Below, one piece after another: positions 1-6,048 of a DNA stretch of 7,843 bases. The translations under genes were made by a program, and so were the position numbers. A model generated the notes under the pieces. That model saw only the letters and a program-made list of their open reading frames with translations. It ran no database searches and had not been told where the DNA came from. This stretch comes from DASRHY01 sp046765875 (GTDB lineage Bacteria > Actinomycetota > Actinomycetes > Propionibacteriales > Kribbellaceae), in NCBI GenBank assembly GCA_046765875.1, contig JBKPSJ010000047.1:1-7843 (forward strand). Reading direction: 5' to 3'. Numbering within the stretch: position 1 is the stretch's first letter; every line of letters begins with the position of its first letter.

Positions 1-279
1 GCGGCGGAGTCGGCGTCTCCGGTCTTCGGTGAACGGGCCGACACACTGGTGGGGCGGGCCAAGAAGATCCAGAACCACCTGGGCGCGCACCAGGACGCCG
101 TCGTGTTCCGCCCGGCGATCCGGCAGCTCGCGGTCCAGGCACATCTCGGCGGCGGCAACGGGTTCAGCTATGGCCGGCTGCACGCGCTGGAGCAGTGGCG
201 CGCCGACCAGGCCGAGGAGACCTTCGCGCAGCGCTGGGCCAAGGAGTCGGCCCGATACCCCAAGTCCTGGATGCGCTGA
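1..279 (+). CDS. CHAD domain-containing protein, C-terminal fragment
   Basis: The gene enters from the left edge, and only its last 92 residues and the TGA stop are visible. The fragment matches the end of a CHAD domain (conserved histidine alpha-helical domain). It has a helical segment with the family-like pattern IQNHLGAHQD at visible residues 23-32 (compare LQ..LG..QD in CHAD proteins), followed by an amphipathic helix and a terminal segment with YGRL at 57-60 and several Trp, Arg and Lys residues. CHAD domains are helical bundles rich in His and basic residues that bind polyphosphate, and they often follow a CYTH triphosphatase domain. Whether a CYTH domain is present here cannot be seen. 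The gene converges on the alpha/beta hydrolase gene, with four bases between the two stop codons. Assignment to the CHAD family is fairly secure. The cellular role is inferred only from the family. Confidence 0.85.
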   Translation, partial: AAESASPVFGERADTLVGRAKKIQNHLGAHQDAVVFRPAIRQLAVQAHLGGGNGFSYGRLHALEQWRADQAEETFAQRWAKESARYPKSWMR

Positions 280-283
280 CGGG

Positions 284-1144
284 TTACCTGCTCACGGCCT
301 TGCGCAGTGCAGCGATCGGCGCCCAGGTCTGTGCCGGTGCCTCCTCGGGGGCGAAGTGGCCGGCGCCCGGGATCAGCGCGGCGCCGAGATCGCTGACACC
401 AGCGCGCCGGAACCCATCGGCGAACGTCTCGAGCCAGCCCGGCTCCTCCTCGCCGCGCAGGTAGAGCAGCGGGGTTTCGACCGGGCCGGCCTGCGCCTCG
501 TGGTGCTCGGCGTCCGCGGGAAACGCCCGGTACCAGTCGAGTCCCGCGGTCGACGCCGCCGGGCTCGCGTACGTCTCCGCGTACGCCGCCCGGTCCTCGT
601 CGGTGATCGCCTCCGGCCGAGCCGCCAGCGTGTCGTAGAAGTAGTCGAGGTACGTCCGCTCATTACCCGCGATCAACTTCTCCGGCAGGTCCGGCACCTG
701 GTGGAATCCGAAATGCCAGATGTGCGGATTCGCCAGCACCCTCGGCCACGGCTCGACGCCGGGGACGGCGACATTCATGATCACCGCGGCCCGCAGGTCG
801 GCGTACGCGCGCAGGTAGGAGTACGCCACCATCCCGCCGATGTCGTGCCCGACCAGCACCACGTCCTCCAACTGGAGCGCGAAGACCAGGTCGTGCACCG
901 CGCGCGCCAATTCGGCCTTCGTACCGTCGGTCGCCGCATTCGCCGATCCCCCGATGCCGGGCAGGTCGACGGCGACGGCGTGGATCCCGTCCGCGACGGC
1001 GAGGGGCATTACCGCGTCCCACGCACGCGAACTCTGCGGCCAGCCGTGCAGGAACACCACAGCCGGATCGCCCGGCTCGCCGGCCTCGGTCACACCGTAC
1101 GAGACCGATCTGACGGTGACCTGATGCTGGACCGGTTCGCTCAT
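284..1144 (-). CDS. alpha/beta hydrolase, epoxide hydrolase/dehalogenase type
   Basis: A complete 286-residue alpha/beta-hydrolase-fold enzyme without a signal peptide, so probably cytoplasmic. The oxyanion-loop motif HGWPQ is at residues 33-37. The nucleophile elbow GHDIGG is at 100-105, with Asp101 as nucleophile. The catalytic His is probably His263, in GAGHFAPEEAP. The acid is probably one of Glu232-234, after the strand LLYLRG. An Asp nucleophile is typical of epoxide hydrolases and haloalkane or haloacetate dehalogenases, not of esterases, which use Ser. The cap region (about 130-215) is rich in aromatics (WHFGFH at 143-148, then several Tyr), as in epoxide-hydrolase-like proteins, but the substrate cannot be named. 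The ATG start is supported by AGGAG seven bases upstream. That start overlaps the stop of the cation transporter gene by four bases (ATGA), so translation is probably coupled. The product is often annotated simply as alpha/beta fold hydrolase. Confidence 0.9.
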   Translation of the reverse strand: MSEPVQHQVTVRSVSYGVTEAGEPGDPAVVFLHGWPQSSRAWDAVMPLAVADGIHAVAVDLPGIGGSANAATDGTKAELARAVHDLVFALQLEDVVLVGHDIGGMVAYSYLRAYADLRAAVIMNVAVPGVEPWPRVLANPHIWHFGFHQVPDLPEKLIAGNERTYLDYFYDTLAARPEAITDEDRAAYAETYASPAASTAGLDWYRAFPADAEHHEAQAGPVETPLLYLRGEEEPGWLETFADGFRRAGVSDLGAALIPGAGHFAPEEAPAQTWAPIAALRKAVSR

Positions 1145-2073
1145 CGCGGTACTCCTGTCTGAACGGGTGGGGTGGGATCGACGAACAGGTGACGCACCAT
1201 CGGGAACTCCTTGCGGACGCGCGTCTCGACCTCGTCACCGAGCCGCTCGACCGCATCGCCGGTAGTGCCTCCCTGGTGCAGGTCGACCCGGGCGGCGATG
1301 AGCACCTCCTCCGGCGACAGCCGCAGGCTCAGTAGCTCGACCACGTCGTCGATGCCGTCCACCGACGTGATGACCCGGCGGATGTCCGTCTCGATGTCGT
1401 CCGGCAGCGCCCGGCCGATCAGCATCGTCTTGTTGTCGCGGCCCAGCGACCAGGCCACGGCGACGAGCAGGCAGCCGATCACGATCGAGGCGATGCCGTC
1501 GCCGAGCCCGCTGCCGGTCACCGCGTCGACGGTGACGCCGATCGCAGCGAGCACCAGCCCGGCCAGCGCGGCGGAGTCCTCGAACGCGACGGTCTTGACC
1601 GCCGGCTCGGCGTTCTCGCGAAGGTGCTCGGTCGGCTCGATGTCCTGCTCTGCGGCCTCCCGGCGCAACTGCTGGACGGCGCGCAGCCACGAGGTGCCTT
1701 CGAAGACGAAGGAGATCCCCAGTACGCCGTACACGATCGGCAGTGAGACGAGCGGTTCGTGATGCATGATCGAGCGGACTCCCTCGGCCACCGAGAAGCC
1801 GGCGCCGAGGACGAAGATTCCGACAGCCGCCAGCAGCGACCAGAAGTACCGCTCCATGCCGTAGCCGAACGGGTGCCGGTTGTCGGCGGGCTTGCGACTG
1901 CGCCGCAGGGCGGTGAGCAGGAAGACCTGGTTCAGGGTGTCGGCCACCGAGTGTGCCGACTCCGACAGCAGCGCGGCGGACCCGGACAACATCCCGGCGA
2001 CGCCTTTCGCGACCGCGATCGCGAGATTCGCCGCACCCGCGACCACTACGGTCAGGTCGGAGCCCTCAGCCAT
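1141..2073 (-). CDS. cation diffusion facilitator family transporter, ZnT9-like
   Basis: A 310-residue CDF (cation efflux, SLC30-like) inner-membrane protein. Six hydrophobic segments are visible at about 8-30, 34-55, 76-99, 109-130, 164-182 and 190-210. A cytoplasmic C-terminal domain of about 95 residues follows, with the CDF pattern of a VDGIDDV helix and the strands LLSLRLSPEEVLIAARVDL. TM2 carries His41 and Asp45 (HxxxD), a usual CDF metal-site pair. HPFGYGMERYFWSLLAAVGI at 67-86 and EDSAALAG at 165-172 resemble the SLC30A9/ZnT9 branch more than the YiiP branch. Members move divalent metals such as zinc, usually against protons, but the ion here is unknown. The ATG at 2073 was chosen because the hydrophobic domain begins there and GGGAG lies four bases upstream. 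The open frame continues to 2646, but that stretch is low-complexity Arg/Gly/Ala shadow of the propeller gene. The spacing behind that gene is 44 bases. Confidence 0.88.
   Translation of the reverse strand: MAEGSDLTVVVAGAANLAIAVAKGVAGMLSGSAALLSESAHSVADTLNQVFLLTALRRSRKPADNRHPFGYGMERYFWSLLAAVGIFVLGAGFSVAEGVRSIMHHEPLVSLPIVYGVLGISFVFEGTSWLRAVQQLRREAAEQDIEPTEHLRENAEPAVKTVAFEDSAALAGLVLAAIGVTVDAVTGSGLGDGIASIVIGCLLVAVAWSLGRDNKTMLIGRALPDDIETDIRRVITSVDGIDDVVELLSLRLSPEEVLIAARVDLHQGGTTGDAVERLGDEVETRVRKEFPMVRHLFVDPTPPVQTGVPR
1152..1156 (-). promoter_or_regulatory. ribosome binding site of the alpha/beta hydrolase gene
   Basis: AGGAG on the minus strand, seven bases before the ATG at 1144. It lies inside the end of the upstream transporter gene and fixes the hydrolase start at the ATGA overlap. 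Confidence 0.7.
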
Positions 2074-2117
2074 AAAGCTCCCGTGCCCGCGCCGCCGCAC
2101 GTAAAACGACTGTGCAA
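2074..2117 (-). other. intergenic gap between propeller and transporter genes
   Basis: This 44-base spacer is the longest in the leftward run. Read on the minus strand it opens with a short AT-richer patch (TTGCACAGTCGTTTTACG), then turns very GC-rich and ends with the transporter ribosome binding site GGGAG at 2078-2082. The only dyad is a four-base GCAC/GTGC pair, too weak to be a terminator. TTGCAC looks like a -35 element, but no -10 hexamer stands at the right distance. I see no firm promoter or terminator. Confidence 0.4.
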
Positions 2118-3263
2118 TCACTGGCGGTGGGCCTGGACGGCGACCTGCATGATCGCCCGTAGGTCGACGCCGAGCTCCCGAGCGCTCCGGCTCCGCGGAT
2201 CCACCGCGAGCAAGCGGCCGCCGGTCGCCAGGAACAGCCACCTGCCATCCGGCGACCAGACCAGGCTGGTTCCGTAGCCGTCGGCGGAGAGGTCGACGGT
2301 GAGCGCGTGATCCGCGCCGGTGTCCAGGTCGAGGAGATGCACCACCGGCCGGGCAGCGGTCACCGGGATGTACGCGGCCACGGAGCCGTCCGGTGCGATC
2401 GTTCCGGTCTGCGCGTCCACGAAGGCGGGCGATGCCCGCAGCGTACGGCGACCGCCCGTCGCCCGATCGATGACCACCCGTACGCAGCGGGCGCGCTCGT
2501 CGCACTCGACGACGAGCCAGCCGGTCGGACCGGCCGCCAGAACCGATCCGCTGGTGATGTGCCGTACCCCGTCGGGCCGCGCGAGGTAGGCGCCGTCGCT
2601 GCCGGTCAGGATCATGTAGCCCGACCCGTCCCCCGCTGCCGGCCAATACGTCGACCGCGGCCTGATCATCGGGCCGGCGAGTGTGCCGTCCGGCCGGACC
2701 ATGACCAGTGACCTGTTGGCGGCCGGCGATCGCTGCATCCAGACGTGATCGTCGTCCGGGCCCGGGAACACCGCGCCGCCCTCACTCAGTGCGGCCGTCA
2801 GCGGGCGGGCCGGTGATCCGTCGCCGACGAAGTAGCCGGTGACGCCGTACCAAGGCCGGATGATGACCCCGCCGCGGACGGGGACCAGGGCGACCGCGTT
2901 GGTGCGCAGATCGGGGAACGGGGTGCGAGTGATGCGGCCGAGGCCCGGTTGGATGCGAACGAGCTCGTCGGCGCCCAGCGCGAACAGGTCCCAGTCACCG
3001 GTGACCCCCAGCAGCCTGCCGACGTGGGTGGTGCGAGGCGTGCCCGTGACAATGGGCGGAACCTTCGTCGACTGCACGGCAGGCGCCGGCGCGGTAATGG
3101 CCGGCGACGGCTGGGGCGCCGACGTTGAGCTGCGATGATCGATCCGCAGCCCGGCCAGGACGGCGACCAGCACGGCCACGGCGAGCAGCCAGGGTGACCG
3201 CAGCAGTGGCCGCCTCGGACCGATTTCGACGATCTCGTCCTTGCCGTCGTCCATGCCCGTCAT
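2118..3263 (-). CDS. membrane-anchored beta-propeller-like protein of unknown function
   Basis: I do not recognise a named family. The 381-residue product has a short acidic cytoplasmic N-terminus, then a basic patch (RRPLLR) and one hydrophobic helix at about 24-39. A Pro/Ala/Ser/Thr-rich linker follows at about 45-80, then roughly 300 residues of beta-strand-rich sequence. The topology suggests a signal anchor with the bulk outside the membrane. The large domain repeats turns of the form PDG: RPDGTLAG at 190-197, RPDGVRHI at 229-236, APDGSVAAYIP at 290-300 and SPDGRWLFLATGGRLLAVD at 337-355. This resembles WD40/TolB-like propeller blades. Cys254 and Cys260 could form a disulfide. Two in-frame starts exist. 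The ATG at 3263 has GAAGGG only one base upstream, while the ATG at 3254 has it ten bases upstream, so the product may really begin at MDDGKDE. An in-frame TGA at 3296-3294 rules out a longer form. It lies 30 bases after selD. A binding or sensing role is only a guess. Confidence 0.8.
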   Translation of the reverse strand: MTGMDDGKDEIVEIGPRRPLLRSPWLLAVAVLVAVLAGLRIDHRSSTSAPQPSPAITAPAPAVQSTKVPPIVTGTPRTTHVGRLLGVTGDWDLFALGADELVRIQPGLGRITRTPFPDLRTNAVALVPVRGGVIIRPWYGVTGYFVGDGSPARPLTAALSEGGAVFPGPDDDHVWMQRSPAANRSLVMVRPDGTLAGPMIRPRSTYWPAAGDGSGYMILTGSDGAYLARPDGVRHITSGSVLAAGPTGWLVVECDERARCVRVVIDRATGGRRTLRASPAFVDAQTGTIAPDGSVAAYIPVTAARPVVHLLDLDTGADHALTVDLSADGYGTSLVWSPDGRWLFLATGGRLLAVDPRSRSARELGVDLRAIMQVAVQAHRQ

Positions 3264-3293
3264 ACCCTTCGTACCCGCCAGGCTGTGCCGGGG

Positions 3294-4265
3294 TCAGGTG
3301 ACGTGGATCGCTCCCGGGCCGGGAACGAGTTCGCCGATAACCGGGTACCCAGGAAGTTCGCCGGCCACCAGCAGGCCGCCCGACGTCTGGGCGTCGGCGA
3401 GCAGCACGAGCTCGTCCTCGCCGACATCGGACGTCACCGCAGCCCGTACCCAGTCCAGGTTTCGACGGCTTCCGCCCGGTACGAAGCCCTTGGCGAGCGA
3501 CTCGCGGACATCGTCCAGGTACGGCACCGCGGACGACTCGACCACCGCCGACACCCCAGAGGCGCGGACCAGTTTGAGCAGGTGGCCGAGCAGACCGAAC
3601 CCGGTGATATCGGTGGCGCAGGTGATGCCGGCCGCGAGCGCGGCCCGGGACGCGTCTCGGTTGAGCTCGGTCATCGTCGCGATCGCCTGAGGGAACACAT
3701 CGCCCGTCGCCTTGTGCCGGTTGTTCAGTACGCCGAGGCCGAGCGGCTTGGTCAGGGTCAGCGGCGTACCGGGCTTGCCGGCGTCGTTGCGCAGCAGGTG
3801 AGCCGGGTCGCCGAGACCCGTGACGGCGAGGCCGTACTTGGGCTCGGGATCGTCGATGCTGTGCCCACCGGCGAGATGGGTGCCTGCGGCAACGGCCACG
3901 TCGGCGCCGCCACGCAGTACCTCGGCCGCCAGGTCGAACGGGATCCTGTCGCGCGGCCAGCACAGCAGGTTCACCGCGACGACCGGTTCGCCGCCCATCG
4001 CGTACACGTCGGACAGCGCGTTCGTCGCGGCGATCCGGCCCCAGTCGTACGCGTCGTCGACCACCGGGGTGAAGTAGTCGGCCGTAGCGATCACCGCACG
4101 GTCGTCGGCGATCCGCACCACCGCGGCGTCGTCGCCGTTCTCGACTCCTACGAGCAGGTCACCGCCGGCCCGCCCGGACGGGAGCCGGCCGACGATGCGT
4201 TCCAGCTCACCGGGTGGGACCTTGCACGCACAACCGCCGCCCGCGGCGTACTGCGTCAATCTCAC
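3294..4265 (-). CDS. selD: selenide, water dikinase (selenophosphate synthetase)
   Basis: SelD uses ATP, selenide and water to make selenophosphate, AMP and phosphate. Selenophosphate is the selenium donor for selenocysteine on tRNA-Sec (and for selenouridine in tRNA). The 323-residue product aligns from memory with E. coli SelD nearly end to end. RLTQY is followed by the catalytic loop GGGCACK, with Cys12 and Lys15 matching E. coli Cys17 and Lys20. The family blocks DDAAV (45-49), TADYF (61-65), GRIAATNALSDVYAMGG (76-92), LAGGHSIDDPEP (131-142), TKPLGLGVL (172-180), TDITGFGLLGHL (218-229), VPGGSRRN (262-269) and AQTSGGLL (292-299) follow in order. Asp219 matches a Mg-binding Asp. The protein uses Cys rather than the selenocysteine found at this site in some SelD proteins. 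The start is GTG, five bases after the nrfD stop and without a clear Shine-Dalgarno, so translation is probably coupled. Its place in a formate dehydrogenase operon suggests it serves a selenocysteine in FdhA. Confidence 0.96.
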   Translation of the reverse strand: MRLTQYAAGGGCACKVPPGELERIVGRLPSGRAGGDLLVGVENGDDAAVVRIADDRAVIATADYFTPVVDDAYDWGRIAATNALSDVYAMGGEPVVAVNLLCWPRDRIPFDLAAEVLRGGADVAVAAGTHLAGGHSIDDPEPKYGLAVTGLGDPAHLLRNDAGKPGTPLTLTKPLGLGVLNNRHKATGDVFPQAIATMTELNRDASRAALAAGITCATDITGFGLLGHLLKLVRASGVSAVVESSAVPYLDDVRESLAKGFVPGGSRRNLDWVRAAVTSDVGEDELVLLADAQTSGGLLVAGELPGYPVIGELVPGPGAIHVT

Positions 4266-4270
4266 CTAGC

Positions 4271-5167
4271 TCACGATATGCGCTCGCGCTGCGGCACCAC
4301 CGTGTACTTCGGGTCGCGGGCTGACTCCAGCCCCGCTCCGAAGATGCCGAACCGGGTCAGCGCGGACGCGGCGACGAACGACGCGCCGGCAACTGCCGAC
4401 ACGATCCGCGACCTGCGGGCGAACGGGGTCAGGACCAGTCCGGCCGTCGTCAGCGCCCGTCCGGCCTGCAGCAACCGTCCGGGCCGGCCCGTCCGGTAGG
4501 GCTCGGACACCAGGCCCATGCCCTCGATCCGTCGCGACGACACCAGCTCGAGCGCGGCCCCGCCGACTGCCATCCGGCGCGCGGGCCCGGCCTCGGCCAC
4601 CGGCGCGGCGATCATCGCCAGGCCACCGGCCGCGGTCGCGGCGCTGCCCGCGAAGACGAACGGCAACTCGCGGTGCGCCTCGTGCCAGGCCGGCACGGCG
4701 GTGTCGGCGATCAGCGCCGCGGTGTACGTCGCCAGCGCCGGGCCGAGCACTCCCGCACCGGCACCGGCAACCCGTCCCGCGGCCGGCAGCCGGCCGGTCA
4801 GTTCAGACGCCGCGGCGGCACCGGCCAGTCCGCTGAACGGAGCCAGGATCCACGAACCCACCGACAACGGCGACGTCACCTTGAACACGCGGAGCATGTT
4901 GAAGAACCTCGTCGGCTTGCCGAGGTCGTGCACCAGCGCACCGGTGCCGACGGTCGCCCCGGCCGCCGCCGCGATCCGGGCGACCCGTTCCAGCTCGCGC
5001 CGGCCGGTGATCGCAGCACCCTCGGCCAGCAGCGCCGAGGCACCGGCCAAACCGCCGAGGAACAGGTACGCCGCTACATCGGGCTGCTTCCACACCGGCT
5101 GCTTGAGGATCGGCCGGCCGTAGTACGAGATGAACTCCGGCTCCGGCACCATCCGCTGTTCCTTCAC
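4271..5167 (-). CDS. nrfD: NrfD-family membrane subunit of formate dehydrogenase
   Basis: A polytopic membrane protein of the NrfD/PsrC family, the quinone-reactive subunit that takes electrons from the iron-sulfur subunit. With the GTG start it has 298 residues. The N-terminus contains EFISYYGRPILKQPVWK (11-27), followed by about eight hydrophobic segments. The family signature is HDLGKPTRFFNMLRVFK with TSPLSVGSWIL at about 80-108, where Leu102 stands at a position I recall as usually Met. A second signature-like stretch, ALTRFGIFGAG, is at 269-279. It is a little shorter than many NrfD proteins, as is usual for formate-dehydrogenase-linked ones. There is no haem-binding cytochrome b pattern as in FdnI. 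Two starts are plausible. GTG at 5167 makes a GTGA overlap with fdhB and follows GGAGGGAGG by five bases; ATG at 5152 follows AAGGA by seven. I give the longer form. All conserved parts are in both. Confidence 0.88.
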   Translation of the reverse strand: MKEQRMVPEPEFISYYGRPILKQPVWKQPDVAAYLFLGGLAGASALLAEGAAITGRRELERVARIAAAAGATVGTGALVHDLGKPTRFFNMLRVFKVTSPLSVGSWILAPFSGLAGAAAASELTGRLPAAGRVAGAGAGVLGPALATYTAALIADTAVPAWHEAHRELPFVFAGSAATAAGGLAMIAAPVAEAGPARRMAVGGAALELVSSRRIEGMGLVSEPYRTGRPGRLLQAGRALTTAGLVLTPFARRSRIVSAVAGASFVAASALTRFGIFGAGLESARDPKYTVVPQRERIS

Positions 5168-5181
5168 CGGCGCCTCCCTCC
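5160..5181 (-). promoter_or_regulatory. nrfD: two candidate ribosome binding sites for nrfD
   Basis: On the minus strand, GGAGGGAGG (5181-5173) lies five bases before the GTG at 5167. AAGGA (5164-5160) lies seven bases before the ATG at 5152. The first sits inside the last fdhB codons and also encodes Gly-Gly-Arg, so part of its purine richness may be coding. Either could set the start. Confidence 0.55.
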
Positions 5182-6048
5182 GAACGCGACCGCGGCGATC
5201 CCGGCCAACACGCCGGCAGCGGCGGCGACGTGCCGCCACATCGAGCCCAGGTCCTTCGTCGTCACCACCGGGTCGGGCGGCAATCCGTACACCTCCGGTT
5301 CGTCGAGCAGCAGGAAGAAGGCACCGTCACCGCCGACGCCGTCGTCGGGATCCGCGCCGTACAGCCGGGCGGCGTCCACACCTCGCTCGCGCAGGTCGTC
5401 GAGGCGGTGTTTGGCCCGGTCGCGCAACTCGTCCAGCGGGCCGAACTGGATCGAGTCGGTCGGGCAGGCCTTCGCGCAGGCGGGCTCCTCGCCGACCTTG
5501 AGCCGGTCGTAGCACAGCGTGCACTTGAACGCCCGGCCGTCGCCCTTGCGCTGGTCGATCACGCCGTACGGGCAGGCCGGGATGCAGTACCCGCATCCGT
5601 TGCAGATGTCCTGCTGCACGACCACGGTGCCGAACTCGGTACGGAACAACGCACCCGTCGGGCACACGTCCAGGCAGGCCGCGTGCGTGCAGTGCTTGCA
5701 CACGTCCGACGACATCAGCCACTTGACGCCGGCCTCGTTGTCCGGACCAGGCGGCCCGATCGACGGCAGCCCGAGATCGACCGTCGTGACCTCCTTCTCG
5801 ATGAAGGCCACATGCCGCCAGGTGTCCGCGCCGAGCGCCTCGGTGTTGTCGTACGACGTACCGGTGAAGGCGATGCCGTCCTCGGGAAGCTCGTTCCACT
5901 CCTTGCACGCGACCTCACAGGCCTTGCAGCCGATACAGATCGAGGTGTCGGTGAAGAAGCCCATCCGCGGCGGGTGGTCGTCGTACCCGGCGTCGCCCTG
6001 GACGTCCTCGAGCGGACCCCACAGCCGCTGTTCGAGCCGGTCAGCCAT
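5164..6048 (-). CDS. fdhB: formate dehydrogenase iron-sulfur (beta) subunit
   Basis: This is the electron-transfer subunit, carrying electrons from the molybdopterin subunit to the membrane subunit. Its 294 residues match my recollection of the E. coli FdnH length. Sixteen cysteines form four [4Fe-4S] sites: Cys38/41/44/48 (CIGCKACEVAC), Cys117/120/125/129 (CKHCTHAACLDVC), Cys149/152/155/159 (CNGCGYCIPAC) and Cys176/179/191/195 (CTLC...CAKAC). Near the C-terminus a single hydrophobic helix, HVAAAAGVLAGIAAVAFGG at about 273-291, ends in three arginines. This is the membrane-anchoring tail seen in FdnH-type subunits and places the complex on the membrane. The ATG at 6048 is preferred over the in-frame GTG at 6054, because GGAGG stands seven bases before the ATG but only one base before the GTG. 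The gene overlaps the fdhA end by eight bases and the GTG-initiated nrfD by four, so the three subunits are probably made together. Confidence 0.95.
   Translation of the reverse strand: MADRLEQRLWGPLEDVQGDAGYDDHPPRMGFFTDTSICIGCKACEVACKEWNELPEDGIAFTGTSYDNTEALGADTWRHVAFIEKEVTTVDLGLPSIGPPGPDNEAGVKWLMSSDVCKHCTHAACLDVCPTGALFRTEFGTVVVQQDICNGCGYCIPACPYGVIDQRKGDGRAFKCTLCYDRLKVGEEPACAKACPTDSIQFGPLDELRDRAKHRLDDLRERGVDAARLYGADPDDGVGGDGAFFLLLDEPEVYGLPPDPVVTTKDLGSMWRHVAAAAGVLAGIAAVAFGGRRR

Noticed and set aside
29..1162. Long open frame on the plus strand across the hydrolase gene
   Set aside because: It is antisense to a clearly recognisable alpha/beta hydrolase and overlaps the CHAD gene in another frame. 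Its product is Arg/Gly/Pro-rich with no domain, as expected of a high-GC shadow frame.
2095..2117. Possible promoter or hairpin in the transporter upstream gap
   Set aside because: TTGCAC has no -10 partner at a normal distance, and the only dyad is four base pairs with an eleven-base loop. This is not enough to call either.
2074..2646. N-terminal extension of the cation transporter (501-residue version)
   Set aside because: The extra 191 residues are Arg/Gly-rich and lie in the shadow of the propeller gene. A ribosome binding site and the expected CDF N-terminus support the ATG at 2073.
3264..3293. Possible tRNA-Sec or terminator after selD
   Set aside because: The gap is only 30 bases, too short for a tRNA, and I found no GC stem followed by a T-run on the minus strand.
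2995..3963. Second minus-strand frame across selD and the propeller gene
   Set aside because: It overlaps two better-supported genes in another frame and is extremely Arg-rich, with no motif.
4271..4273. nrfD TGA as a selenocysteine codon leading into selD
   Set aside because: SelD lies in a different frame (4265 versus 4271 reading) and NrfD ends at its normal family length, so the TGA is an ordinary stop.
3285..4499. 404-codon plus-strand open frame across selD
   Set aside because: It is fully antisense to selD and the end of nrfD, has Arg/Gly/Val/His-rich low-complexity composition and shows no recognisable motif. Its length is explained by few stop codons at high GC.
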